A stretch of DNA of 64,000 nucleotides. Origin: Solea solea. Taxonomy: Eukaryota > Chordata > Actinopteri > Pleuronectiformes > Soleidae. Location: assembly GCF_958295425.1 (NCBI RefSeq), contig NC_081142.1, positions 26,864,822 to 26,928,821 on the forward strand. The letters are read 5' to 3'. Under the pieces are notes generated by a model. The model had not been told where the DNA came from, made no database searches, and was given only the letters and a program-made list of their open reading frames with translations. The translations under genes and the position numbers were made by a program. This document shows positions 12,609 through 25,879 of this stretch, in pieces. Numbering within the stretch: position 1 is the stretch's first letter; each line of letters starts with the position of its first letter.

Positions 12609-14727
12609 GCATAGAAACCATTAAAGTGGGATGTCAAAACAGTTGGAGACAGACTAACAGCATTTTGCTGGACCCCAAAGATCAGCTGCTATAAAACATG
12701 CTCAAAGCATCTAGCAGAAGAAGACGGAGCAAGGGGAACCCACAAGCAATGACTTTTGTGGTTAACTCTTGGTAAATCATGGACTCAGACTAGATTTACC
12801 AAGACCTAATCTGACATTTACCCTTCCAAGGACTACAATGCTATCTATCAAAGCCAGATTGCGTCCATTTGTTTCCCGCCAGGCTCTTGTAAACTTTCAG
12901 TGACTCTCTGGAGTAAGATTAAGGGAAGATAATAAGGACATTGAAGATGTCAGGATACTGCAGGTCTGGAATAATGTCCTTTCTGGCTGTTTCCAAAAGC
13001 ACACTGGGGCATTATACAGACCAGGTACATCCAGTCTGTCAAGTTTTGTGATATATTGGTTGATCTCTATGGATTTACACTGCTGCCTCATTTCATCCAA
13101 AGTGTGCTGGCAGCCATGTTTTCACTGCATGCATGAAAAAGCTGACTTTGTGTTGGTACTTCTTACAGTCACAGTTCAAAAAACATGAACCATCCCTTAA
13201 GCACTAGAAGAGGCACTAAAAGGAGACTGACTTACATTTGTTGTGTTGACGGAAACATGACTTAAAGAAAGCTAATGTTCCTATTTTGCTTATTCCTGAT
13301 TTGCTAGTATCTCAAGCCAGAACAACTCAATAAGTTGATAACATGTCATTTTTCTGTTCACAACTTGTAGCATTGCCACCCAAGTGGCAAAAATAAATGC
13401 ATACAGTTAAATAAGAAAGTGTAAACATGTCAATGAACAAACAGTAAGATCTTCATTCTTTACACATTCAGGACTTAAATTCCCCTAATAATGACTTACA
13501 AACTGCAAACGGTTATTTTAAAATCTCCAGATAGTTATGTAATCTTTAATGCTGACTATCCCTCACATGACACATACTGGGGTTGATAATGAGCGTCAGT
13601 TACCTTTAATGAGAGTCATAAAGCTTCCTTTGGCATCCTCCCTGCTGTCTTTTTGCCTTTGTGTGATATGGAGTCCATAACAATCAGCACCGCCCTAATT
13701 ATTTCTGGCACTCCAAACTTGCTCTGAAGGAGAAAAGACCAATTTGAGGCCTTTAAAATGCCTTAACCTTCTTGTTAAAGAGCCAATTAGCCAGCATATC
13801 TACCCATGAAGCCTGCCGTAACACTATTTCTGTCACTTCTTTGGAGAGAAACCCATTTTACACAATTAATGAGGATACTTTACAGCTTGCATTCTCAAAG
13901 CCTATAAGCTCTGCCATTGTCTGTGCGAGTTTGTCTCTCAGAACCTCCTGCATGTATGTCAGTGCACAACAACGCGGACCCAGTTTTAAAGTGTGTTCAG
14001 TCTAATTAGTACATAAACAACAGAACTTTGAACATAAATTCATACGCTGTAACAGCATTTCCACTAAACAGGCTGAGGCGAGTCATGTTGCGCCCGGGAA
14101 AAGTCGTGAAATAAGAAGGGTCACCCCGAAAATTACCCCTGACTATCACCCCTTCATACTGACAGAGTAACTTCTGCAAATCTAAATGAAGTAATGAAGC
14201 TATTTGGGGAGCCTGACTCTGCAATTACCTCACATCTGTAAGAGTTTACTCGGGTTACACTGGTGATTAGTCAGACTCCCCAGGCCTTATGTGATCAAAT
14301 CCAGATGTGTTTGTTTACAGCTGTGGGAGCAAACACATATCTGTGTAATGAACAACAACAAAAAAAATAATAATTTCACACCGTAACTGATCTGATATAT
14401 TTGAAATCCTATAGAGTTTGATACAGAAGCAGCACATATGGAGAGTAACGTGCATGTGCTTGTCATTCGTCTCATGAAAATGAATGTCATAAACGCTCTC
14501 ACAATAAAGCTGTTGTCTATTTGCGGGTGTGAAGCCACGTGTTCTGTCTTGTCACATGCGTCGCTGCAACCTTCTGTGCTATGGAATACTTGAGTCAACA
14601 CATGCCGCATCACATTTTATACATCTTTTTTTAAATATTCATATTTGACAGGCTGTGTTTTTTTGTCAGTTTAAACTGGATTACCAGAAATAGTAAAAAA
14701 AAAACATTGTTCTACTGTTAAATGGAT
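12609..14727. other. Noncoding stretch; candidate conserved block at 13770-14290
   Basis: No gene is supported. 13770-14290 is free of simple repeats and contains balanced, AT-motif-rich sequence (ACACAATTAATGAGG, GTCTAATTAGTAC, GATTAGTCAG) of the kind seen in vertebrate conserved noncoding elements. The open frames there (13772-14005 plus, 14224-14006 minus) have no domain signature. Confidence 0.3.
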
Positions 14728-15281
14728 ACTTCAGTTGATTTTGAGCGTGGTTGCCCAGATCTATTCCTGAGACACAGATGCTCGCTCTCACTGAGAAGAT
14801 GGCTGCCAACAGGACTGGGGGAAAAACAGGTTTTAGCTACTCAACAATAGACTCACCAAGTAAAATCTATACTCATTTATGTCTGTGGCTTTTTCTTACC
14901 ATGTGACACCCTTATGTTGCTTTGTTAACTCCCTGCACCAAAGTCCATGGATGAAAATTTAGTGATTTGACATTACAGCACACAGGAGTTGTTGATCCAC
15001 TGCTGCCTCCATCAGTAAATGTAGATGTAATATTTGATGACTTTGGAGTTTAACATCCTCCGTCCAGATTTATTTAAGTGATACAATCTTACCAAATGAG
15101 GCAGCAGAAGACCAGCAGCTCTTGTGTCCCTGAGCTAAAAAAGGTTGATTTCTCTGTGGACTTTGGTGCAGGAAAAGGCTGTCTAACAGTGAGATAAAGC
15201 TGCAAATATATTCTTAAGATACCATCAATTTAAGCAGACATAGATTAGTTTCACTGATGCAAAAGTGAACTACTGCTTTAT
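14728..15281. mobile_element. Degenerate DNA element with short inverted ends
   Basis: It begins TAAATGGATACTTCAGTTG near 14728 and ends GTGAACTACTGCTTTA near 15281, approximately inverted (TAAA-GGATA-TTCA). Inside, CTGCACCAAAGTCCA.GGA appears in forward form near 14933 and inverted near 15160. Related pieces lie at 9.3-9.6 and 11.3 kb. There is no transposase frame. Superfamily is uncertain. Confidence 0.4.
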
Positions 15282-15349
15282 CTCACCATTAGGCAGCCTT
15301 TTCTAGCTGGAAACGTAAGTTTGTAAACTGCTAACTGTCGTGCACTGAA

Positions 15350-15530
15350 GTCCATAGAGAAAATCTGCATTTGATATGATGATGGAATAGCATGATATCA
15401 TTTTAAGTTCATATTGTCCAACCCTGCTGAATAGTTTTTTTCCAAAAAAGTTGGACTTTTTTCTACTTGACTCCTCCTGACCAGATTACATGCTTGGTGC
15501 CCCCAAGGTCATTTGAGTTGCTGTAAAAGC
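15350..15530 (+). mobile_element. hAT-type element, right-end fragment
   Basis: ATCATTTTAAGTTCATATTGTCC, then GTTGGACTTTTTTC, TGACTCCTCCTGACCAGA and GCCCCCAAGGTCATTTGAGTT. The same order occurs in the right half of the element at 29363-29781 and partly at 48640-48740. It lacks the terminal GAGGCCCCTG. Confidence 0.5.
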
Positions 15531-15836
15531 TATTTTGTCTCTGAAATGAAATACACTTATATTTACACCTGGGCAGAGCTCTAAGCAAATTATTTTCCAA
15601 AAAGAATTTTACTGCCTTGCTGTACGTTGCTCCCTACATTATAAATATAAATACAGATACAAAAAGTTTCATTCCCAGATGGAGTTGCACATTATTGTTG
15701 AAATTATACTCGTTCTAATACATTTTTTTCAGTAAGGATTAAAATAACTGCAGACAGCCGTCCAATGTAAATGTGTGGATGTGAATTTCGTATGTGTGAA
15801 ATCAAGAGAAAGAGAAAACGTGCTTTTTGTGGAGGT

Positions 15837-15837
<1 letters not shown>

Positions 15838-15868
<31 letters not shown>
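15838..15868. repeat. (TG)n microsatellite
   Basis: About 15 uninterrupted TG dinucleotides. Confidence 0.97.
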
Positions 15869-15869
<1 letters not shown>

Positions 15870-15954
15870 ACATCCCCTCTGAGACTAAAATCATGTATAA
15901 GCCTATTAGTGGGCTTCCTTGACTTTTGACACTTTCTGTGTATTGTCATCAGCA

Positions 15955-16012
15955 TCAGAATCAAAATCAGAATCAGAACACTTTATTAATCCCTAGGGGA
16001 TTTCATCATCTT
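15955..16012. repeat. Fish retroposon 3'-tail-like fragment
   Basis: ATCAGAATCAGAACACTTTATT followed by AATCCCTAGGGGATTTC. Strings of this form recur as short dispersed tails in ray-finned fish genomes, as I recall them. Only the tail is present here and no body is recognisable. Confidence 0.4.
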
Positions 16013-16029
16013 AGGCATTTTGAAAATAA

Positions 16030-19000
16030 GCTTGAGAGAAGCATTAATTCATCCTCCATGCTTATCATCAAGCAACATAACCAACATTAAATGTATGGTT
16101 TAAGCTCCTGCAATTAAAAAGCAAATGCAAAAAAAAGTATTAGAATTTGAAATTGAAAAAGAAATGCAGGACAAACAAACACACACATCATATGCATGAG
16201 TGGGGTGTCCCATCCTGGAAAACCAGCACTGCATCAATCAAAGCTGGAGTGGAGGCGATTGCCTATCATACTACTAATAGCTGCAGGGCAGAAGTTGCAC
16301 AGCACAGAGCTGGACGTAAAAAAAAAAACAAAAAAACAACAACACTAAAGGTTGATCTATTTTCTTGTTTGGAAGTAATATGAGTTCCTACATACCTTCT
16401 TGTGATTTAAATCAAGGTCATTAACTGTGATGTGTTGGAGGATGCAGAAATTGGGACATTAATCCTGAGGAAATAGTTATCTGCCTTGAAGAGGTGTGAT
16501 CAGAATGCAATGGGTCTGGATAGTAGTGGATGAAAAATGTGACAAGTCTATGTCACCAGACATTATCTTCCACAACTTTTGCACATAACTCCTGAACTAT
16601 TCAAGATGTCGTCAAGGGAGGAAAATCTAGGACCATTCCTCTTGTTCCCATGAGCCTCATTTCCTCGGCTATTTATTGTTCATTGCTGAAATTGTCCTCG
16701 TGTTCTGGGCCTACTTTTCAAGAAGAGAGACACATAAACAACAAGCTTTACTTGTGTTTTAAGATAAGATTAATGGTGCTATCACAGTATGCATGAAAGC
16801 CGTGGAACAGGCTTGTATAAGAGAGGCGATTATTTTAAATTTACCCTCTTTTATTTTATCATATTAATCTCCATGTTTCCTCCTCTGCTCCCATTTTTGA
16901 TTTGTTGCTTATGGTGTTTGCTATAAATACAAAACATCCTCTACGTTCCCTGCTGTCTTGATAGATTTAACATCAATTTCATCAGTTCAGCAGATTGATG
17001 TCATACTCAACCTCAGATAGCCTGAGGCCTCAGTTTTTATTTTTCACCGTTTCACTTATTTATGTATTTGTTGTCATTTGCTTCAGTTTTTAAAACTCCA
17101 GCTTCCTGCACCAGCTAGGATAGCTTTACAGATGCACATTCAAGTTTATTTGCTTTGTAACGGGTTCAAATGCCTCTGTGAGCTAACATGCCAGCAGCAG
17201 GCAGGTTGTTTGGACTGCTAGCCTAACGCTAACTAGCTTGCTCTAAGCTAATGCGGCTAAATGTGACGCAAGAAATATTTTAACAGATACAATTCATTGG
17301 TTAGTGTTTGAGATATAGAACAATTCTGACATTTTGAAAATTATTTAATGTAATTAAAGAGCAATTAGTAGTTTGAGTGAGTGAGTTAAATATGGCCTAA
17401 AATGAAAACGCCGTTTTACTTTCAGCATTGTGAGGGGACAACAGCAGAGCACTACTGCATCCCTCTGTGTTCGGCCTCCGTTAAATTCTATAGTTTGTCG
17501 CTGAACACTCTTGGTAACCTCTGCAGACACAGACTTTGGCTGACAGCTTAACGGAAGTAGTCACGCTGGCTTATTGAAACCAATAAAGAGACCATGCGTA
17601 ATAGTCAATTATGACATTTTTAGCTACCAAGCTGAAGGTTTACACCATGACCAATAGAAAGTCACTTTGAAGGAAATAATAATATATTACATAAAGTAAA
17701 ATATTGATTAGTTAATAAGTTGTCTCCTTGCCCTGTCACAGACTCTTCTTGTTAAGTAAAATAACAGAAAAAGAAATAAACCAAGCTAATAACCCTGATG
17801 CTAGTTTTCTTCTCTCTTTATTCACTATTATTACAGTTCCCACTAAAATATAAGCCATCTCCAGTTTTCATTAAGGGGAAAATTGCACTTATTAATGTAA
17901 TATCTACCATGCTAAAGGTTTACACCATGACCAGTAATGAGTTAATGAGTTATCTTGAAGGAAACAGTTAAAGAAAATCAGGGATGTGCTAAATGCACCA
18001 CACATTTTATTGAATCTCCTTCTTGTAGCATAAACTGCTAAACTATTGGTTAGTAAAAAGCATGTGTTGATGGAAAACATGTCTTGTGAATAAGCCGTGG
18101 CCTTCTTTCCCTGTCAAAGTCTTTTCTTGGTTAACTGAAGGTAACAAGCTATCAACAATCCTAAAAAAAGTCAATCATAATTGCTAACCAAAAAACCCTA
18201 AGAGGAATTAGCAAGTTTATTTTTACAAACATTTTCCATTGTAATTTACCACATGAGCTGTTATAATTTGCTTTTTAATTACTTGAGGATGACTCGACCA
18301 GTTAATAGAAATACTATGTCCCTCAACCTCCTTGTAGTTGTGATCAAGGCATGTTGACATGGGAATCCCTTCTCCAGTTATTGGAGAGTGCTCAGATAAC
18401 TTGAACTCACTAAAGACAGAGATATTTAGGAGGCATCTCAGTAACTAATTCTTGACTAACCCCAACCAAATTAAAATTAGCTATCTTTTTTTTTTCTGCT
18501 TTAAAAAAATCCCATGATTTCATGTGTTGATTAATATTCACCCTTTCCAGCTTCTTGCTCTATTATAAAGGAGAGATGTTCTGTACAAGTATTAATTAGA
18601 CTGGTGCACCTGCAGCATGTGGCAAAGGTGAATCCCTTTGTAGGGAATTGGTTTGGTGAATAATATCTCACAGGTTTAAAACTCTGCAAAGCTGCTCTTG
18701 TTCTTCTAACATCTTTACTCTACACATTGTATAGCCTTTATACCAGAGGATTCTGACCTGTAATCGGGTTTAGCTTAACTAATCTCCTTTGGTCAAAATC
18801 TGAGTTTTGACATAAAGAGAAATCCAATTTCATACAAACATATCTGATCTGATCTCTTCAGTCATTTGCATAATCTGTAGGAGATTGGATGATTCACCTT
18901 TTACATGTTCCCAGATGGGATCACAAAAGAATGAACTGATGCATCGGTAGGTTTAAAATTTGCCTTTTTTTTCAACATTCTTAAGTGTCTTTTGATAAAG

Positions 19001-20410
19001 TCTTAATTTCCTTACTACATCATTATTAGCTTTTGATACCAACGTGCCATCTGGTAAATGTTAAAGCACAAGCAGATAAGAATTCATAATGAATATGGCT
19101 GACTCCGTGACAGATTGTAATAAAGGAGAGGGGCTGTGACAATTATCGCAGAGACAGAGCGTGAGGGCATTTGACAATGTGGCAGGCCTGCACTTGCTAA
19201 TTGCAAAGCTGCTTGTTACGTCTCCACATTCTCACCGACCGTCAGAGTTCCTTTATATGCAATCACATTTTTTTTTATGTTTCCACACCTAAAATCTGAC
19301 TCTCCCTCGCAGTCTGTGTATTTAAACTGAATATATTAACCAGTTTAAATGGGGTTTAGCGACATATAATAGAGGACCTATAACACTTTTCCCACCTACA
19401 CATGGTGAGAATGAATCCAAATCATTCTATTTCACAGCCATGTCAACTCCTCCCCAGCACCACCTGTCATCAGGATATTTTGCAGCAACATCAGAGGAAA
19501 CACTTTGGGAGATTGTGAGAGCTGTGAGCTTTCATCAGTGTCCCTTAATTAAATCTCCCTCTCCCTAGGCTGTTCCATGATCTCTGTTCATAAAAAAAAA
19601 CCCACACCTAATTAAAGAAGAACAACCAAATCAGGTTCTGCCTCAGTAAGTTTGTTTATTAAAATGGTATTAGAAAAAAAAACTTGAAATTGTACGAATC
19701 ACATTAACAAAAAAATAATATTAAAAAAAAATATATATATATATGTATACATAAATTAATTAGACTGAAATTGCACTAAATCGAAATTCTCAAAATTAGA
19801 TAAACACACCCTGATTGTGTGATTGGGAGTTGAATTACAATTGCATTATTCTACATTGTTTTATCTTTATCTTTTAAGATTCTATTTTAGCACCGTAGGG
19901 GCCTATTGAAACACTTGTTCAATTCTTTAGTATGTCATGTATATGCAATAGAAATTGACCATAACGTTGACTTGACTTCTGGGCTAAGGGTTCTACGTGT
20001 GGTTCTCAGTTAGTGTCCCCCAGGCTTTGACCCGGAAATAACAAAAGTTGTATCAAAGAAGAGGAAAACAATAGCGAGAAAAACAGCCAAATCCAGAGCG
20101 GTGCATTTTTTGACTGTTGAGGAGCTTGAATTTCTCAATTTGAATGAATTAACAGACATGGTACAAACTAGCTGCTAACCAAAACTGATATGGTTGTTTG
20201 ACTTAATAGTTTAACCACTAACAAGTTAAAAGGGTGCATATCCCTGCCCACTGGTTTGGGCTCTTTGAGAGGCTTACGGATTACAGTTGTCAAGGCCTTG
20301 CAACCAAATATAGCCTATGCAAATTTTCTGCTGCTACATTTTAACTTCAATATTTCAATCAGTGTCAACATTGTACAGTCATCATCATACTCAAGTTAAT
20401 TAGATCCAAA
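16030..20410. other. Noncoding stretch, largely single-copy-looking
   Basis: No gene is supported. 17391-17624 is a dispersed repeat shared with 62.7 kb (separate entry). A short direct duplication of AAGGTTTACACCATGACCA occurs at about 17635 and 17917 with similar flanks. 18540-19600 has enhancer-like texture (TATTAATTAGACTGGTGCAC; CTAATTGCAAAGCTGC; CCCTTAATTAAATC). A short TA run sits at 19731-19745. Confidence 0.4.
17391..17624 (+). repeat. Dispersed repeat A, copy 1
   Basis: ATGGCCT.AAAT..AAA, then GTGAGGGGACAACAGCAGAG, CACT.CTGC.TCCCTCTG and GGCTTATTGAAA, as far as AGTCAATTA. The same order of blocks, in the same orientation, is found at 62657-62864. No coding capacity is visible. The superfamily is not recognised. 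Confidence 0.65.
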
Positions 20411-21435
20411 GATGTGATTTGCAATGATTTTGTGAAATCCAGGACTTTCCAGGACCAATTCCTTCAAATTCAAGGACTGAATGTGCTGACACATCTTAAG
20501 ATGGGAGGGCAACCACTTGACCAATGGCTTCCACCTTCATTGATTTGCAGCACGCACTGCATCTGGCCAAATGATTGTCCTTGGGATCTTGGGCAAGCCA
20601 GTCTTTGTAATTTTCTTTGCTGAGCCAGAATTTGTCGTCACACAACAACAAAATGGACAACAATGGAGGACATCCAGCAGCTTTTTTCCTGCTCGCTTTG
20701 TGGCTGTTTGTTTCAACAAGACGTCAAGGCACTGAAGAAACTGTCGTGGGTGGAGACGTCTAGCTCCACCCTGACCATACAATTTTACTCGGGTGGCAAA
20801 ATAATGGAACGGTTGAGGTTGGGTATTATAATACTATTCCTAATGGAAACGCAAAAAAGTGCACCAAACCAAACATTAGCATGTAGTCTAACACTGATGG
20901 AGCCCAGAATGAAACCCACAGCATTCTAGTTGAAAGACGACAGTACTACTACCACCGTTGCCCTGGGATAAACTAGAGTGACAATATACACTACAACACT
21001 GATAATTGTGTTAGCTTAAAGTGGGCAACTTTGCTAGCACAAATAACTACCAAGTGGAAACCACTTGTGACATCACCCAAAATAACCTAAACTCCGGTTT
21101 TGGAACACTGAGATTTCGCGATTTGGCTGAACTGAAGTTCACAGATGTCATTTGCTTTAATATTTAATAATTAATTATAATTTATAATTATTTTAATAAT
21201 TTAATATGTAATTTAATAAAACCACATCATGAGATACTGAAGACCAACAACTTTACATGACATTGAGACCAATAACTCCTCTGCACAATGTTTACTTGTG
21301 TTAAAAGGGAGATAAGCTCAACTTCCTATTGACCTCCACTTAAATTAAGTTCTTTCTGTAACCAGCAAAGTCGCCCCCTGGTGGCTATATGATATATTTT
21401 TACTCCTTGATTGCTCCACCAGCAAACCAATAGAC
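20411..21435. other. Noncoding stretch
   Basis: Near 20438 the string AATCCAGGACTTTCCAGGACC recalls the ends of hAT elements such as that at 26351-27140, but no element can be delimited. Open frames on both strands between 20414 and 20929 show no domains. No gene is supported. Confidence 0.4.
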
Positions 21436-21539
21436 CAGTGGTTAAATATTGAGCTCTCGAAGTAACACCAAGTACTGGTACCACCAGAGGAAACTTGCGT
21501 ACCACTGGTGGTACAAGTACCACAGTTTGAGAACCATGG
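21436..21539 (+). mobile_element. hAT-type MITE, internally deleted copy
   Basis: It starts CAGTGGTTAAATATTGAGC and ends ACCACAGTTTGAGAACCATGG. Both ends match the family at 8731-9122 but only about 104 bp remain. The 8 bp on either side (CAATAGAC and CAGTAGTC) agree at six positions, consistent with an old hAT target duplication. Confidence 0.7.
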
Positions 21540-24405
21540 CAGTAGTCTATGCATCCATTTTGTGTGGACCGCCAGCTGACTAACATAATAGCAGTTAGCT
21601 ATAATGGTAGCAGAGTCCGACATGCTTCATTCAATAAACAATCCCCCTTTAGTATTTGTATACTGGGACAAAGACAGTAACGTAATGGCGTAGTCGAGAC
21701 TTAACTGTTGATGGAAACATACGTCAGGGGCTGGTTTGTGCAAAGGCCGTGCACTGCCGTGCACTGTAATTCCTCTTTCTCACCGGCTCACAGTCAGCGC
21801 AGGCTAAAACTCATATGTCATTAGTAAATTACACAGGTGCCAGAATGAATTTATCATCTTGAGAGTGAAAAGCTTCATAATAACCTAAGGAGGTGCTTCT
21901 AAAACGCTGCTATCTTTTAAGCTAAATGAACGTGCCACACTGATACGAGATTATCCAGCTTTAGAGCAGACACTGTTGCCCCGAGGCCTGCAGCCAGTTT
22001 ATGATGCACCATTTTATTCCCCCTCTCTAATCTTTTCAAACTCAACAAGCACAAAGTAAGAGAAGAGAGAGAGAGAGAGAGAAAAAAAATGTGTTGCATG
22101 GCTGCAAAATGTTAACACTGTTATTTGAAATTGAAAAGAGGAGTTGACAAAAATGGAAGTTCAGGGTTTAGTACCAGAAACTGCATTTTCACAGCTAAAT
22201 TAGTTTTCCTTTCATCCGAATTGAACTCGTACATGGAAAAAAATAAAAATAAAATATGCAACACAGATCCTTCATCAGCATTTGGTGTTTGCAGTTCTCT
22301 TGAAACTAAATTCAGAGTTGGGAACTCCATTTTAAGGAATCTTCAGGATAGTCAGCTCACAATTACCTTTTTAACTGATAGAACACTGGGAGTATGCAGG
22401 ATTTTTACCCTAATGTTACAGCTTCAGAGTCCTCATGATGGTTAAATTGGAGGCTGTCTCCACTCCCTCTACTGTCTGTTAGCAGAAAACCAGCCTCGCA
22501 AGATCAAGGCCGCTGACCCGGGGTCCTCAGAATCAGGAGATCTCACAAAGTCTCAGGCCTCGCAAGGCTTGGGCTTGTCGGCTCCGTTGAAAACAGCTGT
22601 GAGTTTTTACAACAGTGTATAATGTGAAAAACAGTGGATGGATGGATGTTTACTGTCTTGTCGGAAAAATATGTACTCCTGTACTGTAGGGGGAGCTATG
22701 TAGAGAGATGTGGAGGAATTGACCAGACATGCACAGTTCCATTTTAAAATGCAGGAAACTGTGTAAAATATTCACTCTTGTTACCCAAACCTCAACATTT
22801 CAATGTCCAGAAATGTTAAAGTTAATCATTTTAGGGTCATACAGTAGCAAAGGAAACTGAAAATATTTGCAATTAAACAATTCTATTCACATATATTGCA
22901 GCCCTAATGCATACTTTATTAGTTAAGACTTGATTTAAGCTGATTCTAATTAAGTGACCCTTTATCTCTGCAAATGATTCACTCTAGGCCCAAGAAAGTG
23001 TCAGGGGCTGTGTGATTAAACCCTGGGGGCTTCCTTTAAAAAGTAAATAAACAAACAAATAAATAAATGTTTGATGAGGGCAAGCACGGGCTAATGTAAA
23101 TCCTGCTGGTGCTGCAGTTCCTCACACGGCTCCAATAAATACGTTTTACAACTCTGCCTCCTCTGAGGGATAATTGAGAAGTCATGTAGGAAATGGGGAA
23201 AATAAAAATATACATTAACTATAAATAAATAAATAAAAATCACAAGTAAAAACAAGTAAAAAAAAAAAAGATTGTTGCCATAGCTCCTACATAGAACTGC
23301 TCAAACCGTAACCTCAATTATGAGAAATCAGAAATTCAAAGACACAATATTTTGACATTGCGTTCGCTAATGTTAGCTTCTTTAAATGTATTGTGCTAAG
23401 TTTGGTATGGTTTTTTTTTTCGAACGTGACAAAATAGAATATATGCAAAACAGAATGATGAAACTGAGTAGAGTCAAATTTATCTTTGAAACTAAAGTAA
23501 ATATCACCAAAGGTTTGGGGACGCTGTCATTTTCATCCGAATGTGAATTTACTAAACTGGAATTGGAAAAATACGTTGCATTGGCTTTTGTTTTTAAAAC
23601 TTAGAACAGATGTGCAAATGTGCACTAAATGTGCAATATTCAACAAAAAAATCAAACCAAACAAGTGGAGATAAACACTATTTATCTTAATATATCTAAA
23701 GGTGTCTCTTGAACATGTTAAAATGTTTTTGAACCCACCCTACTGGGGGCCCCCTGGTGAGCAGACACTCAGGTCACTTATGCCTCGGGGCCGACACAGA
23801 AATATTGTTACTATTATTAGATCATTCATAGCATAGACTGCATTGATTAGGCCTGTACAGATGTTGTGTGTCGTTGTGTTCATTTCCTGCTTCTTTATCT
23901 GCGAGTCAGCTGGAAGGTTCATAAGAAGAGATGAGAAGATGAACAAAGTGACCAACAAATGTTGGTTTAACAGTCGATCATTCACTCTTCAGCCTGCGGA
24001 GGTACACGTGCATATTTCTCTGAGCGATGGTCCAGCAACTCAAACACTGTCGCGTGGAGAGGGATCATTATATATTTAATCAGGATTATGGGTGAACGAG
24101 TGGAACAGGTGACTGTGAGGGAGCACAGGACATTTTCAGGTCAAACCGATGCTAAATGAATGATTTAGATCTGTGCATGCAACAATATGATATGTTGTTT
24201 TTAACATTGTTAGGGGGGAAACAATATAATATGTGATCTCTTAAAATAAGGTCCATCATAAAGATAAACAGGATTGGGAAAAATTTGGCAATATTTAGCT
24301 GTCCAGATTGCCAACATGTAGTCCCAGTGATTTATTTTGGTGCCACAAGGAGGAGTCTGCCTCTTTTCAGTCATTCCAGGACCTCCCAATTTTTAATTCT
24401 CATTT
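21540..24405. other. Noncoding stretch with short simple repeats
   Basis: (GA)n at about 22065-22082, A/T-rich tracts at 23040-23065 and 23218-23270, and dispersed repeat B at 22440-22600. Open frames are short and lack domains. No gene is supported. Confidence 0.45.
22440..22600 (+). repeat. Dispersed repeat B, copy 1
   Basis: CTGTCTGTTAGCAGAAAACC, CTCGCAAGATCAAGGCCGC, TCAGAATCAGGAGATCT and CAAAGTCTCAGGCCTCGC. The same series is present inverted at 60585-60715 and direct at 62390-62500. Confidence 0.6.
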
Positions 24406-24409
24406 TCAC

Positions 24410-24560
24410 ATTTACACTAGGCCAGTAAGTAATAGACTAGACTTTAATGTCCGGCTGCTAGTCCACAAATCACTAAACAGTTTAGGGCCAGAATACATTA
24501 ACGGCAAATTAAAAGAATATAAACCCCGTAGGCCTCAAAGGTCTTGTTTAGACTGCAGCT
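24410..24560 (+). pseudogene. L2/CR1-type LINE reverse-transcriptase fragment
   Basis: Within an open frame at 24308-24652, residues 38-79 read RPVSNRLDFNVRLLVHKSLN, then SLGPEYINGKL and a KPRRPQRS block. This matches the well-known C-terminal part of L2/CR1-clade reverse transcriptases (Arg-Ile-x-Phe-Lys-x-Leu-Leu-x-x-Tyr-Lys-x-Leu-Asn-Gly, then Pro-x-Tyr-Leu). The catalytic core is absent and the frame loses its match on both sides, so it is a dead fragment. Confidence 0.6.
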
Positions 24561-25879
24561 CACATGGGATTTGTAAGCATATCAAGTCAGAATGTGATCT
24601 TCCTGACCAACTGTGGTCAGATCTGATCTGCATGTTTCCATATTATATCTAGTCTAGCCTATGTATTTCTAGTCACAGGCCACGCCCCGTGAAAACAAGT
24701 AGTAGAAAGAAAATAAACAAACTGGACGACAGAAATCACTTCCTGTCTCAAATGGTTACGTGGAGCCAGAGCACAAACTTTCTTCTGATTGCAAGGAAGC
24801 GACAGAAAAGGAGAAGATGCTGCCATCACCGCTGGAAAGGCAGTGCACCGATCTCCTCGTCCACTCACAATCCACTGTGTCAATCTTTAACACACTTCCA
24901 ATTAACTTCTGTCTCTCTGGATCTATGTAATAATATATAGATAATAGAAGGATATTAATAGATATAATGTAACAGAACAAAAACTTAAAGGATTACTAAA
25001 AGTAATCAAGTATTCTGGCTGCCTTTTTAAACACACAGTACATACAGAGGGTATAAGAATGTGTAATATAGAGCATCTCATATTCTTTTTTTCAGCACAA
25101 CCCAGACAATCTGATGAAATACGTCACAGTTCAAAGTTCACTTGGCTCGCCTTTATGAACAAAAAGAAAAGAAAAAGCTCTAATGTGTGACTTCTGCGCA
25201 ATTCAAATTTAGATATATTACAAACAAACTGTATGTTAATACTCTGCATTATCATTATATAACTAATAATGTTTTGTTTTTTTCATAATTGCAAATAGAA
25301 AGTCAGATTTCAGCATGAACACAAATACTTAAACATACAGTAATCCACGTGTGTCAAACTTTGCCAAAACTCAAACAAACAAACAGGAGCACCAATTTAC
25401 AGTGTGCACCTGAGCCTGGAACTCAGCTTGTCAGTGTCTTGCACTTGCACCTGTAAGTCCTCCAGAATGTGACTGTCTGCCGCTCCTCTCTGCTGCAGTT
25501 ATAGGAGTTAATGAGAGCAGCTTGACAATGTGAGACTACCTGGAGCCTGAGGGCCTGTCGGGGAGCGAGTAAACCATTAGCCTTTGCCCTGGGGTGAAAA
25601 AAAACACACAGCTAAAAAAGTTGAGAGTTCTGCAACACCATTTTATAACCAAAGTCCCCAGTTTACGCAAAAGCCTGACATACACTGTTGATACACTTTA
25701 GCCTCTGTCATCGCTGATGGAGACCTGGAGAGCAGATGTGCCGCGTCCCATTCTGTACGGATAAATGTCAGACTGACTGAACGTGATACAAACTCAAGTA
25801 TCTGCTGATACCGATATCAGTCATTTTAGACCTTTTAAAGTCTCTTCTCTGACAAAGAAGAAATAAACAGCTCACAACA

